A DNA stretch of 19,722 nt from Anaerolineales bacterium UBA832 (GCA_002296125.1 DBHI01000145.1:1-19722); one strand, 5' to 3'; positions 1 to 9,800 are shown, numbered from the stretch's first letter. A program made the numbers and translations. The notes: a model not told the origin generated them from the letters alone.

Positions 1-331
1 AGGACATTTTGTTCAAGGTCATGTAGATGGAATAGGAAAAATTGAAGATATTAAGAAGCAAGGGGAATCTGTCTGGATTAGTATTAAGGCTAGTACTACA
101 TTGCTAAGATATATTGTTCCTAAAGGTTTTGTGGCAATAGATGGAATTAGTTTAACTGTTGTAAATGTTTCATCAGAAACTTTTGATTTTATGTTAGTTT
201 CTTATACTCAGAATCATGTAGTTCTTTCAAGTAAGAAGATTGGAGAGTCTGTAAACATAGAAGTAGATATGTTGGGTAAATATGTAGAGCGATATATGGA
301 GGGTACGACTAATGCCATACGGCAAAGTTGA
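1..331 (+). CDS. ribE: Riboflavin synthase, C-terminal part (5' end outside window)
   Basis: Riboflavin synthase dismutates two 6,7-dimethyl-8-ribityllumazine molecules into riboflavin and 5-amino-6-ribitylaminouracil. The first complete codon is at base 2 and the frame runs open to TGA at 329-331, giving about 109 residues with no start, so the gene is cut by the window edge. The visible part begins GHFVQGHVDGIGKI, the usual opening of the second lumazine-binding repeat (family: GGH-x4-GH-x-DG), and continues with GFVAIDGISLTVV, also typical. Only the second of the two repeats is therefore present. Its last 20 bases overlap the start of ribBA and contain the ribBA ribosome site. An internal ATG at 101 is not a real start because homology extends upstream of it. 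Identification is secure; completeness of the 5' end cannot be judged. Confidence 0.93.
   Translation, partial: GHFVQGHVDGIGKIEDIKKQGESVWISIKASTTLLRYIVPKGFVAIDGISLTVVNVSSETFDFMLVSYTQNHVVLSSKKIGESVNIEVDMLGKYVERYMEGTTNAIRQS
298..303 (+). promoter_or_regulatory. Ribosome binding site of ribBA inside the ribE 3' end
   Basis: GGAGGG lies 8 bases before the ATG at 312, within the ribE coding sequence. It supports the ATG at 312 as the ribBA start and suggests independent initiation despite the 20-base gene overlap. Confidence 0.7.
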
Positions 332-1508
332 TAAGGCTATAGAAGATATTCGAAATGGTAAGTTCATTATCGTAGTAGATAGTGAGGATCGTGAAAATGA
401 GGGTGATTTGGTTATGGCTTCAGAACTAGTAACTCCTGATGCTGTAAACTTTATGGCAAAAGAGGCTAGAGGTTTGATATGTGTTTCCCTTTCTAGTGAG
501 CGTGCATTAGATCTTGATTTGGCTCCAATGGAAAGACGCAATACTAGTCTTCATAAAACAGCATTTACGGTCAGTGTAGATGCTGTTCAAAACACTACTA
601 CAGGCACATCTGCGTATGATAGATTTCAAACTATTAGGACACTTATAGCTTCGGATTCTGTTGCAGAAGATCTTGGGCGACCAGGCCATGTATTTCCTAT
701 TGTTGGTAAGGAAGGGGGAGTATTAAGACGTTCTGGTCATACAGAAGCTAGTATGGATATTGCTCGTATGGCAGGATTACAACCTAGTGGTACTATTTGT
801 GAAATAATGGCTGAAGATGGGACTATGGCTCGCTTCAGTGAATTGCAGACATTTTCTGAGAAACATGACTTAGTTATGATAACTATAGAGGATCTTATTA
901 GATATCGTCGTAGTAAGGAGAATTTGGTTAAGCGTATTGAAACAGTAGCTATGCCAACAGGGATGGGTGAGTTTAGATTGCATTTATACGAAGATCTTTA
1001 TGCTGATGATTCACATTTGGCACTTACTATAGGTGATATACAAGCAGAAGAATCAGTTCTAGTACGAATACATTCTGAGTGTTTGACAGGAGATGTGTTC
1101 GGATCTATGCGGTGTGATTGTGGCGATCAACTAAATGAAGCTATGAAGAAGATTGCAGATGTTGGTACTGGAATAATTGTTTACTTGCGTCAGGAAGGTA
1201 GAGGTATTGGTTTGGCACACAAAATTAAAGCCTATAAATTGCAAGAGGATGGCTTAGATACAGTTGAAGCAAATGTTAAATTGGGTTTTCCACCTGATTT
1301 GCGTGACTATGGTGTAGGAGCACAGATAATTTATGATCTTGGTGCTCGTAAATTGATAGTTATGACTAACAATCCTATGAAATTAGTAGGTTTAGAAGGT
1401 CATGGTTTGGAAATTGTTGATAGGAAATCCATCAACATTGGCGCTAATGAGTGTAATAGGGGTTATTTGGAAACCAAGAAAACTAAATTAGGACATTTAA
1501 TTGAGTGA
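312..1508 (+). CDS. ribBA: Bifunctional 3,4-dihydroxy-2-butanone-4-phosphate synthase / GTP cyclohydrolase II
   Basis: This enzyme makes both riboflavin precursors: the C4 unit from ribulose 5-phosphate and the pyrimidine from GTP. The N-terminal RibB domain (about residues 5-200) carries the acidic DSEDRENEGD motif at 23-32 and HTEAS at 143-147. The C-terminal RibA domain (about 205-398) has the zinc cysteines C257, C268 and C270 in the block around GDVFGSMRCDCGDQL, and RQEGRGIGL at 293-301. It ends with the family-typical NRGYLETKKTKLGH. Length (398 residues) is normal and all recognisable catalytic motifs are intact, so both activities are expected. It overlaps ribE by 20 bases and ribH by 4, consistent with translational coupling in one operon. 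ribD is not seen and may lie upstream. Confidence 0.97.
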   Translation: MPYGKVDKAIEDIRNGKFIIVVDSEDRENEGDLVMASELVTPDAVNFMAKEARGLICVSLSSERALDLDLAPMERRNTSLHKTAFTVSVDAVQNTTTGTSAYDRFQTIRTLIASDSVAEDLGRPGHVFPIVGKEGGVLRRSGHTEASMDIARMAGLQPSGTICEIMAEDGTMARFSELQTFSEKHDLVMITIEDLIRYRRSKENLVKRIETVAMPTGMGEFRLHLYEDLYADDSHLALTIGDIQAEESVLVRIHSECLTGDVFGSMRCDCGDQLNEAMKKIADVGTGIIVYLRQEGRGIGLAHKIKAYKLQEDGLDTVEANVKLGFPPDLRDYGVGAQIIYDLGARKLIVMTNNPMKLVGLEGHGLEIVDRKSINIGANECNRGYLETKKTKLGHLIE

Positions 1509-1924
1509 AACAGATAGCAATAATTTTAAGTGAATTTAATACTAAAGTTACTGATGGACTTCTCTTAGGATGTAAGAATGCATTGTTTGAAAGAGGAGTG
1601 AATGATTCAGAAATAAAACTTTTGAAAGTTCCAGGTGCATTTGAACTTCCAGCTGCAGCGAATCAATTGACACAATTACCTGATATCAAAGCTGTAATTG
1701 TTTTAGGAGCTATAATTAAGGGGGAAACTGATCATTATACATATATATGTCAAGCAGTTAGTTATGGTTTAATGAAAGTAACTTTAAATAGTTCAATTCC
1801 TGTATTATTTGGTGTTTTGACCTGTCCAACATTTGAACTTGCATTCAATCGATCTGAACCAGATGATGATAATAACAAAGGCTATGAAGTTGGCATAGCA
1901 GCGATGGATATGCTTGGGATCTAA
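1505..1924 (+). CDS. ribH: 6,7-dimethyl-8-ribityllumazine synthase
   Basis: Lumazine synthase condenses 5-amino-6-ribitylaminouracil with dihydroxybutanone phosphate. The start is a GTG at 1505 overlapping the ribBA stop (GTGA), a classic coupled junction. The protein has 139 residues, slightly shorter than the usual 150-160, mainly at the N-terminus. Family motifs are visible: KVPGAFELPAAA, LGAIIKGETDHYTYIC (with the catalytic-position His) and VLFGVLT. The loop that normally reads RAGTKAGNKG reads RSEPDDDNNKG here. The Arg and final Lys-Gly are kept, but the loop is acidic and appears one residue longer. That loop contributes to phosphate binding in characterised enzymes, so its acidity is odd. 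The function call is firm; the kinetic effect of the loop change is unknown. Confidence 0.93.
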   Translation: MKQIAIILSEFNTKVTDGLLLGCKNALFERGVNDSEIKLLKVPGAFELPAAANQLTQLPDIKAVIVLGAIIKGETDHYTYICQAVSYGLMKVTLNSSIPVLFGVLTCPTFELAFNRSEPDDDNNKGYEVGIAAMDMLGI

Positions 1925-1946
1925 ATGCATCTCGTTGTATATTTAT

Positions 1947-3173
1947 ATGAAAACATATCAATTTTCCCTATTGTCATCTAATTATCATAATAAAAAAGCA
2001 TTAGAGTTGGTACTTAAAAACGCCTTAGCAGGTGAAGTACTGTCTATACAAGATTGTTACAGGCTTGTTGAAGCTCCTGATGACATGATAAATTTGATAT
2101 GTGAAGTAGCATGTGAAATGCGTAATAGTTCAAAAGGTAATGTAGTTTCATATTCTCGAAAAGTGTTTATTCCATTGACAACTTTATGTAGGGATAGCTG
2201 TGGTTATTGTACTTTCGCCAAGTCTCCTGGTGATCCAGCAGCGAAGACTCTTTGGCCAGAAGAAGTTTTGAAGATTGCCATTGCTGGTGAAAAAAGCGGG
2301 TGTAAGGAAGCGTTATTTAGTTTAGGGGAACGTCCGGAAATGGTTCATTCTATTGCTAGAAAACACCTTAAACAACTTGGATATAAATCGATGTTGGATT
2401 ATTTGTATGAAATGTGTAATCTTATTTTACGTGAAACATCGTTGATTCCACATGTTAATCCGGGTTCGTTATCTTTATCAGAGATTCAATTACTTCGATC
2501 AGTGAGTCCAACTATGGGTATGATGTTGGAAAATTCTAGCGTTAGATTGACAGAGCCTGGTCAACCGCATTTCGGATGTCCTGATAAGCACCCGGTAGTA
2601 CGTTTAAATACTTTAAAGTTTGCGGGAGCATCTTGTGTTCCATTTACTACTGGAATCTTGATTGGAATTGGAGAAACAAGTTTTGAGATTGTTGAATCTC
2701 TTTTAGATATACGAAGAATACATTCTGAGTATGGACATATTCAAGAGGTGATAGTTCAGAACTTTCGCGCTAAGACAGGAACTCGTATGCATGGTCTTCC
2801 AGAACCAGACATTAATCATATGCAAAAAATTTTGGCAATATCTCGCATAATTTTAGGATCCGATATGAATTTGCAGGCTCCACCAAATCTTATGCCCAAT
2901 GAATATGGAATTTATCTCAAGTCAGGTATAAATGATTGGGGAGGTATATCGCCGGTTACACCTGATCACATTAATCCAGAGGCTTCTTGGCCAAATTTAT
3001 GCGATGTACAATCCATTAGTGCTGCTATGGGTCATGTCTTACGAGAACGCTTAAGTATATATCCAGATTATCTTAATAGAAGGGACGTTTGGTTAGATAC
3101 TCGCTTTCATAGTCGATGGTGTGATAATATTGATTCGGATGGATATGTAAAAGAAGAAGAGTACGTACTATGA
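1947..3173 (+). CDS. cofG: 7,8-didemethyl-8-hydroxy-5-deazariboflavin (FO) synthase, CofG subunit
   Basis: CofG is the radical-SAM enzyme that closes the deazaflavin ring of FO, the chromophore of coenzyme F420, using the CofH product. Numbering from the ATG at 1947 (408 residues), the CX3CX2C iron-sulfur motif is C81-C85-C88 in TTLCRDSCGYC. It is preceded by SYSRKVFIPL and followed by CKEALFSLGERPE, both characteristic of CofG rather than CofH. Further family blocks are TGILIGIGET, NFRAKTGTRM and DWGGISPVTPDHINPE. The frame is open back to a TTG at 1914 inside ribH, which would add 11 residues. I prefer ATG 1947, 22 bases after the ribH stop, although neither start has a good ribosome site. 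Its stop overlaps the cofH start (ATGA). Placement after ribH links FO to flavin synthesis. Confidence 0.95.
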   Translation: MKTYQFSLLSSNYHNKKALELVLKNALAGEVLSIQDCYRLVEAPDDMINLICEVACEMRNSSKGNVVSYSRKVFIPLTTLCRDSCGYCTFAKSPGDPAAKTLWPEEVLKIAIAGEKSGCKEALFSLGERPEMVHSIARKHLKQLGYKSMLDYLYEMCNLILRETSLIPHVNPGSLSLSEIQLLRSVSPTMGMMLENSSVRLTEPGQPHFGCPDKHPVVRLNTLKFAGASCVPFTTGILIGIGETSFEIVESLLDIRRIHSEYGHIQEVIVQNFRAKTGTRMHGLPEPDINHMQKILAISRIILGSDMNLQAPPNLMPNEYGIYLKSGINDWGGISPVTPDHINPEASWPNLCDVQSISAAMGHVLRERLSIYPDYLNRRDVWLDTRFHSRWCDNIDSDGYVKEEEYVL

Positions 3174-4336
3174 AGAATCACAATTATTTTCCTGATTCTG
3201 AATCATTTTGTTTTGACAGGTTTCCTGGAGTGCAAGTTGAATTTGCGAACATTTTCGCTCGTATTCTTGAAGAACAAGAAATTAACGATGTAGAAGCTTT
3301 GAAATTATTTAGTGCCGAGGGCATTGATTTAGCATATTTGATTAAAGTAGCAGATGAATTAAGATATAGAGCTGTTGGCGATATAATAACTTATGTAACT
3401 GTAAGGAATATAAATTTTACTAATGTTTGTTATACAGGTTGTCGGTTTTGTGCATTTGCTAAACGAATTGATGATGTAGATGCTCAATATTTGTCATTGT
3501 CTGAAGTATCTAGGCGGGCTTCTGAAGCATGGAAATCTGGTGCCACGGAAGTATGTATGCAAGGTGGATTACATCCTCACATGCCAGCTAAACATTATCG
3601 AGATCTTATATTAGCTGTCAAAAATGTTGTACCTGAGATGCATGTGCATGCTTTTTCTCCATTTGAAATTAAGTATGGTGCTCAATTGGCTCAGATGACC
3701 CTTCCTAATTTCTTGTGCGAATTACAGAATGCAGGGTTAGGATCTTTGCCTGGTACTGCTGCTGAGATATTAGATATTAATATTCGCCAACAACTTACCA
3801 GGGATAAGTTGAGTACAGATGAATGGATTAACATTGTCAAGACAGCTCATAGAATGGGTATCAAAACTACGTCAACTATTATGTATGGTCATATAGATGG
3901 ACCAGAACATTGGGTAAAACACTTGAAAACAATCAGAGATATTCAGAATGATACAGGCGGATTTACTGAATTTGTTCCTCTAGGTTTTATACATCATAAT
4001 GCTCCGATCTATTTGGATGGTACAGCTAGATCTGGTCCTACTATAGAAGAAAATTTACGTATGCATGCCATATCACGTATTATGTTATATGGATATATTG
4101 CCAATATTCAGGTTTCGTGGGTTAAACTTGGACCAGCATTAGCGCAACAATGTCTAAGAGCAGGTGCCAATGATTTTGGTGGTACTCTGATGGATGAGAC
4201 TATATCTAAGTCAGCAGGTGCAGTACATGGACAACATATGCTTCCTAATGAGTTTAAACGTTTGATTAGGCAGATTGGTCGCATACCTGCTCAACGTGAC
4301 ACATTGTATGAATTGATTGAAGTACAAGCTAATTAA
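3170..4336 (+). CDS. cofH: 5-amino-6-(D-ribitylamino)uracil--L-tyrosine 4-hydroxyphenyl transferase, CofH subunit of FO synthase
   Basis: CofH is a radical-SAM enzyme that joins the tyrosine side chain to 5-amino-6-ribitylaminouracil, the same intermediate used by RibH. The 388-residue protein has the CX3CX2C cluster C87-C91-C94 in NVCYTGCRFCAFA. It then has ATEVCMQGGLHP and HVHAFSPFEI, and near the end the ANDFGGTLMDETIS block, all typical of CofH. The ATG at 3170 overlaps the cofG stop by four bases. In actinobacteria these two activities are fused as FbiC; here they are separate adjacent genes. The stop codon interlocks with the stop of the convergent ligase gene through a TTAA. Other F420 genes (side-chain attachment) are not in the window. 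Confidence 0.95.
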   Translation: MKNHNYFPDSESFCFDRFPGVQVEFANIFARILEEQEINDVEALKLFSAEGIDLAYLIKVADELRYRAVGDIITYVTVRNINFTNVCYTGCRFCAFAKRIDDVDAQYLSLSEVSRRASEAWKSGATEVCMQGGLHPHMPAKHYRDLILAVKNVVPEMHVHAFSPFEIKYGAQLAQMTLPNFLCELQNAGLGSLPGTAAEILDINIRQQLTRDKLSTDEWINIVKTAHRMGIKTTSTIMYGHIDGPEHWVKHLKTIRDIQNDTGGFTEFVPLGFIHHNAPIYLDGTARSGPTIEENLRMHAISRIMLYGYIANIQVSWVKLGPALAQQCLRAGANDFGGTLMDETISKSAGAVHGQHMLPNEFKRLIRQIGRIPAQRDTLYELIEVQAN

Positions 4337-6297
4337 TTTTTACGAAGGTTTTTGATGATTTCTATTATGTGTGGATTAACAAGACTTTCATAACTCATAG
4401 TGCTTTTTTGGAGATAAGCATCTCGAAGTACTCTTCGCATTATTTTTCCATTTCGTGTTTTTGGTAGATCCGGAACAAAAAATATTTCGTGTGGCTTTAG
4501 AGGTTTACCTAACTCTTTTATGATGATTGATTGTAATTCATCTTTTATTTTATGTGTGATCTGTGATTGTTGTGAAAGTACACAGAAACATATAAGTTCA
4601 TTTCCTTTTGTATAATTTGGTATTCCAATTGCAGCAGCTTCTTGTACTTGATTTGAACTGACTAATATAGATTCTACTTCGGCAGGTCCTAGTCTTTTAC
4701 CAGATATATTTATTGTGTCATCAGATCGACCAAGAATATACCAGTGTCCATCTGATTTTTTTTCAGCCCAATCACCATGTGCCCAGATATTTTTCCAGCG
4801 TGACCAGTATGTATCAATATATCTGGCATTATTAGCAAAAAATCCCCTAGACATTCCTATCCATGGTGCTCGAATTATCAATTCCCCTACCTGGTTTTCA
4901 ATTGATTCTCCATTCTCATTAACTACGTCGGCTGCTATACCTGGACAAGGTCCGGGAAATGAACCTGGTTTTATAGGAAGAAGTGGATTACCCATTAATA
5001 TTCCACCAGATATTTCGGTTCCACCAGAATAATTTATGATAGGGATTGATTTCTTGCATACAGTTTCAAAAAGCCATTGCCATGGTGCAGGATTCCATGG
5101 TTCACCTGTTGATCCTATAGAATGTAGGCTGGATAGATCATGAGTTTCTACTGAGGTTTCATTCGACGACATAATTGATCTTATGAAGGTAGGTGATAAA
5201 CCTAATACATTAATATTATGTTTTTGGGTCAATTTCCAAATTTGATTAATGTCTGGATAATCAGGTGCTCCATCATACATCAATATTGATGCACCTAATA
5301 TTGTGCTTCCTAATATCATCCAGGGACCCATCATCCATCCAATATCTGTGATCCAATGGACTACATCCCCAGAACTAACATCAAATCCAAATGACATATC
5401 TTGTGCTGCTTTAACTGGAAAACCACAATGGGTATGCACAATCCCTTTAGGGTTACCAGTAGTTCCAGACGTATAGATAATCATAATTGGATCTTCAGCA
5501 GAAGTTGGGGTTATATTACATTGTGTGGATTGATAGGGCACTATGTTGTGCCACCAATGATCACGTCCTGTTTCCATTTCAATGTTATTTTGGGATGTTT
5601 GTACTACCAATACGTTTTGGATAGCAGGAGTATTAATAAGAGCCTGGTCTACTGTATGTTTCAGTTGTGTAAGTTTACCTTTCCGTATGAATCCATCTGC
5701 GGTAATTATGCCTTTGGCTTTTGTGTGATTGAGTCTGTTAGCGATTGCTGTAGAACCATATCCTGAAAACAGTGGTAGGGCTATTGCTCCAATTCTTATT
5801 ATCGATAACAATGCTATAGCGGTTTCTGGAATCATAGGCATACATATTGCTATGATGTCTCCTTTTCGATAACCCAACAACTTAAGAGAGTTGGCACATT
5901 GATGTACCTTTTGAGCTAATTGTTCATAAGTGATTATGATTGATTGGTTTGATTCAGATTCCCAGATGATTGCTGGGGTGGAACTTATTGTTTTGTCATT
6001 GATCCATTTGTCTATGCAGTTGTGAGTTATATTGAGATCTCCATCTGTACACCATTTGGGTATTTGTATCCCATTGCTTACATCTAAGATTTGTTTATAC
6101 GGTTTTTGGAACTCAATATTTAAGTACTGAAGTATTGCTTCTGTAAACCAGGATATATCAGTAGTTGATTTATCCATTAAATCATCATAAGAATCTATTT
6201 TGTGTTCGCGCATGAATTTATAGAGGTTGCTATTTTCTATAATTGTTTTAGTGGGCTTCCAAACAATTTCATCGCTAAATTGATACGATTCCAACAT
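4333..6297 (-). CDS. Acetyl/acetoacetyl-CoA-synthetase-like acid-CoA ligase (ANL superfamily)
   Basis: The protein activates a carboxylic acid as an acyl-adenylate and transfers it to CoA. The 654 residues match the acetyl-CoA synthetase length class: an N-terminal ACAS_N-like segment (about 1-110), the adenylation core with P-loop YTSGTTGNPKG at 275-285, the hinge GRSDD at 523-527, and a C-terminal domain with PKTRNGK ending in the expected catalytic Lys618. The A5 region reads YSGGTEISGG rather than the YWQTE of true acetyl-CoA synthetases and is closer to the SGGT form of acetoacetyl-CoA synthetases. The substrate is therefore uncertain, probably a short acid. It lies 18 bases downstream of the MaoC-type gene on the same strand, without an obvious ribosome site, so it is probably co-transcribed. 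The ATG at 6297 gives a full-length protein. Confidence 0.88.
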   Translation of the reverse strand: MLESYQFSDEIVWKPTKTIIENSNLYKFMREHKIDSYDDLMDKSTTDISWFTEAILQYLNIEFQKPYKQILDVSNGIQIPKWCTDGDLNITHNCIDKWINDKTISSTPAIIWESESNQSIIITYEQLAQKVHQCANSLKLLGYRKGDIIAICMPMIPETAIALLSIIRIGAIALPLFSGYGSTAIANRLNHTKAKGIITADGFIRKGKLTQLKHTVDQALINTPAIQNVLVVQTSQNNIEMETGRDHWWHNIVPYQSTQCNITPTSAEDPIMIIYTSGTTGNPKGIVHTHCGFPVKAAQDMSFGFDVSSGDVVHWITDIGWMMGPWMILGSTILGASILMYDGAPDYPDINQIWKLTQKHNINVLGLSPTFIRSIMSSNETSVETHDLSSLHSIGSTGEPWNPAPWQWLFETVCKKSIPIINYSGGTEISGGILMGNPLLPIKPGSFPGPCPGIAADVVNENGESIENQVGELIIRAPWIGMSRGFFANNARYIDTYWSRWKNIWAHGDWAEKKSDGHWYILGRSDDTINISGKRLGPAEVESILVSSNQVQEAAAIGIPNYTKGNELICFCVLSQQSQITHKIKDELQSIIIKELGKPLKPHEIFFVPDLPKTRNGKIMRRVLRDAYLQKSTMSYESLVNPHIIEIIKNLRKN

Positions 6298-6315
6298 AGA
6301 TAGTTATATCATTTG

Positions 6316-6777
6316 TTAATTTTGGTTTTTTATTAGAATTATCCAGTTGCCACTTTGTACTATTTTGTCGTCTTGATTATATACTGTGATTTCTAAATCA
6401 ACAGATCCGGCATTTATTCGTTTCATAGCCTTCTTGTTAGCAACACATATTTTGGCATGAATAGTATCTCCAATAAATATAGGAGAACTATATTTCCATT
6501 GGCTGATTTCACGAAATGCCATTACTGTACCTTCCATAAATCCAGTTTGTACAGCTAAACCTGAAACTATAGAAGTGACGAGTAGTCCGTGAGCAACCCG
6601 TTTACCAAAATCAGCTTTACTTGCATATGTTTTATCAGTATGAATTTGATTGTAGTCACCGGATAGACCTGCGAATCCAACTATATCTGACTCTGTAATA
6701 GTACGACCTTGAGTAGTAATTTGCATGCCTATCTCAAATTGATTAAAATACAATCCTCGTACTTTTTGAGCACTCAT
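6316..6777 (-). CDS. MaoC-family (R)-specific enoyl-CoA hydratase/dehydratase
   Basis: This is a single hot-dog-fold domain of 153 residues, the usual size for a one-domain MaoC dehydratase. The hydratase-2 signature is visible as FAGLSGDYNQIHTDKTYAS, with the catalytic Asp and His in GDYNQIH (Gln where many members have Pro). It is followed by the AHGLL helix motif. Members hydrate or dehydrate acyl-CoA thioesters. The exact substrate cannot be read from sequence, but the downstream acid-CoA ligase suggests a shared acyl-CoA route. A good ribosome site, AAAGGAGA, stands just upstream of the ATG at 6777. The gene follows the GlyA-GcvT fusion by 64 bases on the same strand and may belong to its transcript. 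Confidence 0.88.
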   Translation of the reverse strand: MSAQKVRGLYFNQFEIGMQITTQGRTITESDIVGFAGLSGDYNQIHTDKTYASKADFGKRVAHGLLVTSIVSGLAVQTGFMEGTVMAFREISQWKYSSPIFIGDTIHAKICVANKKAMKRINAGSVDLEITVYNQDDKIVQSGNWIILIKNQN

Positions 6778-6841
6778 TTTGTTTCTCCTTTGTTTGCTAA
6801 CAATTTATATATTTGTGGATTCTTAATTGATTTCGTAAATT

Positions 6842-9800
6842 TTATAGTTTAGGTTTTTTCATGAAGCGCGGTAGAATAGTAGCAGATTCATGGAGTGTTA
6901 CTTTGTCTCCATAATCTAACTCTACTTTTGACTTTTCAGATTTATTATTGGCATTCTGAAAAATTCCTATTTTGTTACCAACTTTTGCATTATTTTTGAT
7001 TATTAATGCTTGTCCTATAAGTAATCCATTACTGTCAATGGCACAACTAGTTACTTTTCCTATTACTTTACCACGTTTGTCAACAACTGGATCCCCTAGG
7101 TGTGCCATTCTTACACCTTTGTTGTCAAATCTAAAACGTACTATTTTACCTCTGTCTTTAGAGTTGATATATGATTTGCGTCCTATGAACCATGGCTTAT
7201 AAGTTTTAATATATGATCCAAAGCCAGATTCCGAGATAGTTATATTCAGATGACCAGCTATTTCATGTCCGTATAATGGTAGACCTGCTTCAGTTCTAGT
7301 ACTGTCACGAGAGGCCAGCCCACAAGGTAGTAACCCATAGGGTTTGCCAACTTTAATGAGACTATTCCATAATTGAATTAGATCATCTGGGTGAACAAAT
7401 ATTTCATATCCTAAAGGTTCGCCTGTATATCCAGTTCTTGAGACTATTAGATTATACTTATTGAGTTTGATTTTACAGAGTTTTGTTCTTTTAAGTTGTT
7501 GTATTGTAGATTTTGTTTTATTGTTTGTTGCCAGTGCTAGAAGAATGTTTTTACTGTTTGGTCCTTGTAATGCTATGTCAACTAGCATATCTCTACCTGA
7601 ACTTTTGGCACGCAAATTTCGTATAGTAACATGTCGCCTTCCTGTGGATTTTGACCAAGGGCGATCTCTATCTATCATAACTTTACCTGATTTTACAGCA
7701 TTAACCCATTTCCAATTTTTTGTATCATTAGATGCATTTACAACTATCAAAAAACATTGTTCTTCTGTACGGTAAATCAGTAGATCATCTATTGCTTTTC
7801 CATCGGGATCTAAAAAATGTGTATATAATGAGTCTCCGATTTTGAGAGATCCTATGTCATTTCCGCAAATATTATCCAGAAATTCAGAAGCTGATTCTCC
7901 TCTTGCGTCCCAAACACCCATATGACTTACATCGAACAAACCAGCAGCAGATCTAACAGCATTATGTTCTTCAGATACTGATGAATACCATACAGGCATG
8001 TTCCATCCTCCAAATGGAACCATCTTGGCGCCTAACGACTCGTGTGTTTCAAAAAGTTTTGTTTTTAACAATTTCTTAGGACTACTGATATCTGCGAAGT
8101 TAAATTCAGGGAGCGGCTTTTTATTTTTTGGTATTGTAGATTCAATTCCTACAAAATAAGGTTTATCAATAGATATCACTTTTGCATTATTTGATATTTG
8201 ATTTTTTGAGATGCCTAAATCGGTGACGGCTATAGGTCCGGGCGTTTTAGAGAAGATATCATCATGATCAAGACTAATATAACCATCAGATAAATCCCGT
8301 AACCAAGTTTTGATTCGTACTGATTCTATCCCCGGTACAGTTAGTACAAATAAGTCTTTTTTGGTTCTAGTAAGTTTACATCTTGTACTAACTTTTCCTT
8401 GTGTTATTTGAGTGTGTTGATGATGCCCAACTTTTAGAGCTGTAACGTCATTGGATGTTACTGTTTGTAAGAATTCTGCAGATCTTAAACCTTTGATTTC
8501 TAGGTCTATATTGTTTTCAATATTGTTAGTTTGGTCTATAAAATAGGAATGAGGATAACCATATGATTTGCTTTGGAAATCTTTTCCTAAATTGTGTGCT
8601 AAGTTTCTTATTTTGATTTTTGTTTGGTTGAGTTGATCGAAATCAATTTTTGCTCTATATGAATATGTGGAGTAAGTTTTTGAGTAGCGGTAAGGCTTTA
8701 AAGATAGAAGAGTATCAGCAATAATGTTAGTGATCATATCTACTTCTTTTTCTTTGCATCCTCTTTGACTTATCCATGTTGTTCCTAATCGTAATCCCGA
8801 AGGATTCAATGCACTTTTATCACCAGGGATAGTATTGCGATTTACGACTATATTAGCAACATCTAGTATTCGGCTTGCAATATCTCCCATAAGAGGTGTC
8901 CCATCATTCCCAGTTACTGACTTGCAATCTATATTTACGAGATGCGTATTAGTACCACCGTAGGGTATTCTAAAACCACGTTCATGAAATTTGTCAGACA
9001 TTCTTGCAGCATTTTTGCATATTTGTTTTTGTAGGGTTTTGAATTCTGTAGTACCAGCTAACTTAAATGCTACTGCTATTGCAGCCATTGAATTAATATG
9101 AGGACCACCTTGTTCTCCTGGAAATACAGCTCTGTCAATTTGTCTTGCTAAAGCTTTGTCAGTAGTTAATATACAGGCTCCCCTAGGGCCACACAGGGAT
9201 TTATGGGTAGTGAAAGTGACTACATCTGCAAATCCTACAGGTGATGGGTATTGATTAGCTGTTACAAGACCTGCTACATGTGATATATCTGCTAGTAGCA
9301 TAGCATTAACTTTGTCGGCAATTTGTCGTAATGCTTTCCAATCCACAGACCATGGATAAGATGAATAACCAGCAATGATGATTTTAGGTTTATGTGTTAG
9401 AGCTAAGTCTTGTACATTTTGATAATCAATTTTCTCATTAGAAGAGTCTACCGGATAAGGTATACTATTGTATAGTTTACCAGATCTGTTTACTTTTGCT
9501 CCATGACTGAGGTGTCCACCATCTGTGAGCTTAAGACCCATAATGGTATCACCTGGATCTAGTAATGCATGGTATACGGCATTGTTGGCAGCTGCCCCCG
9601 ATAGAGGTTGTACATTAAGATAAATATCACTAGCATTTACAGTTTTGTTTGCAAATAGATTAGCTCCACGATGTCTTGCTAATGATTCCACTGTGTCACA
9701 ATATTCCACTCCTTTATAATAACGAGGGTTGGAATAGCGTCGATAGTGATTGAGACGTGATTTATAATCAACGATTTCATTTTCGGTTAAGTAACGTGAT

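Noticed and set aside
1914..1946. TTG at 1914 as the cofG start
   Set aside because: It would add 11 residues of non-family sequence overlapping ribH and has no ribosome site; ATG 1947 is simpler, though not proven.
5401..5766. 121-residue plus-strand open frame within the ligase gene
   Set aside because: It lies antisense inside a well-supported CDS, has no recognisable motif or ribosome site, and reads as low-complexity shadow sequence.
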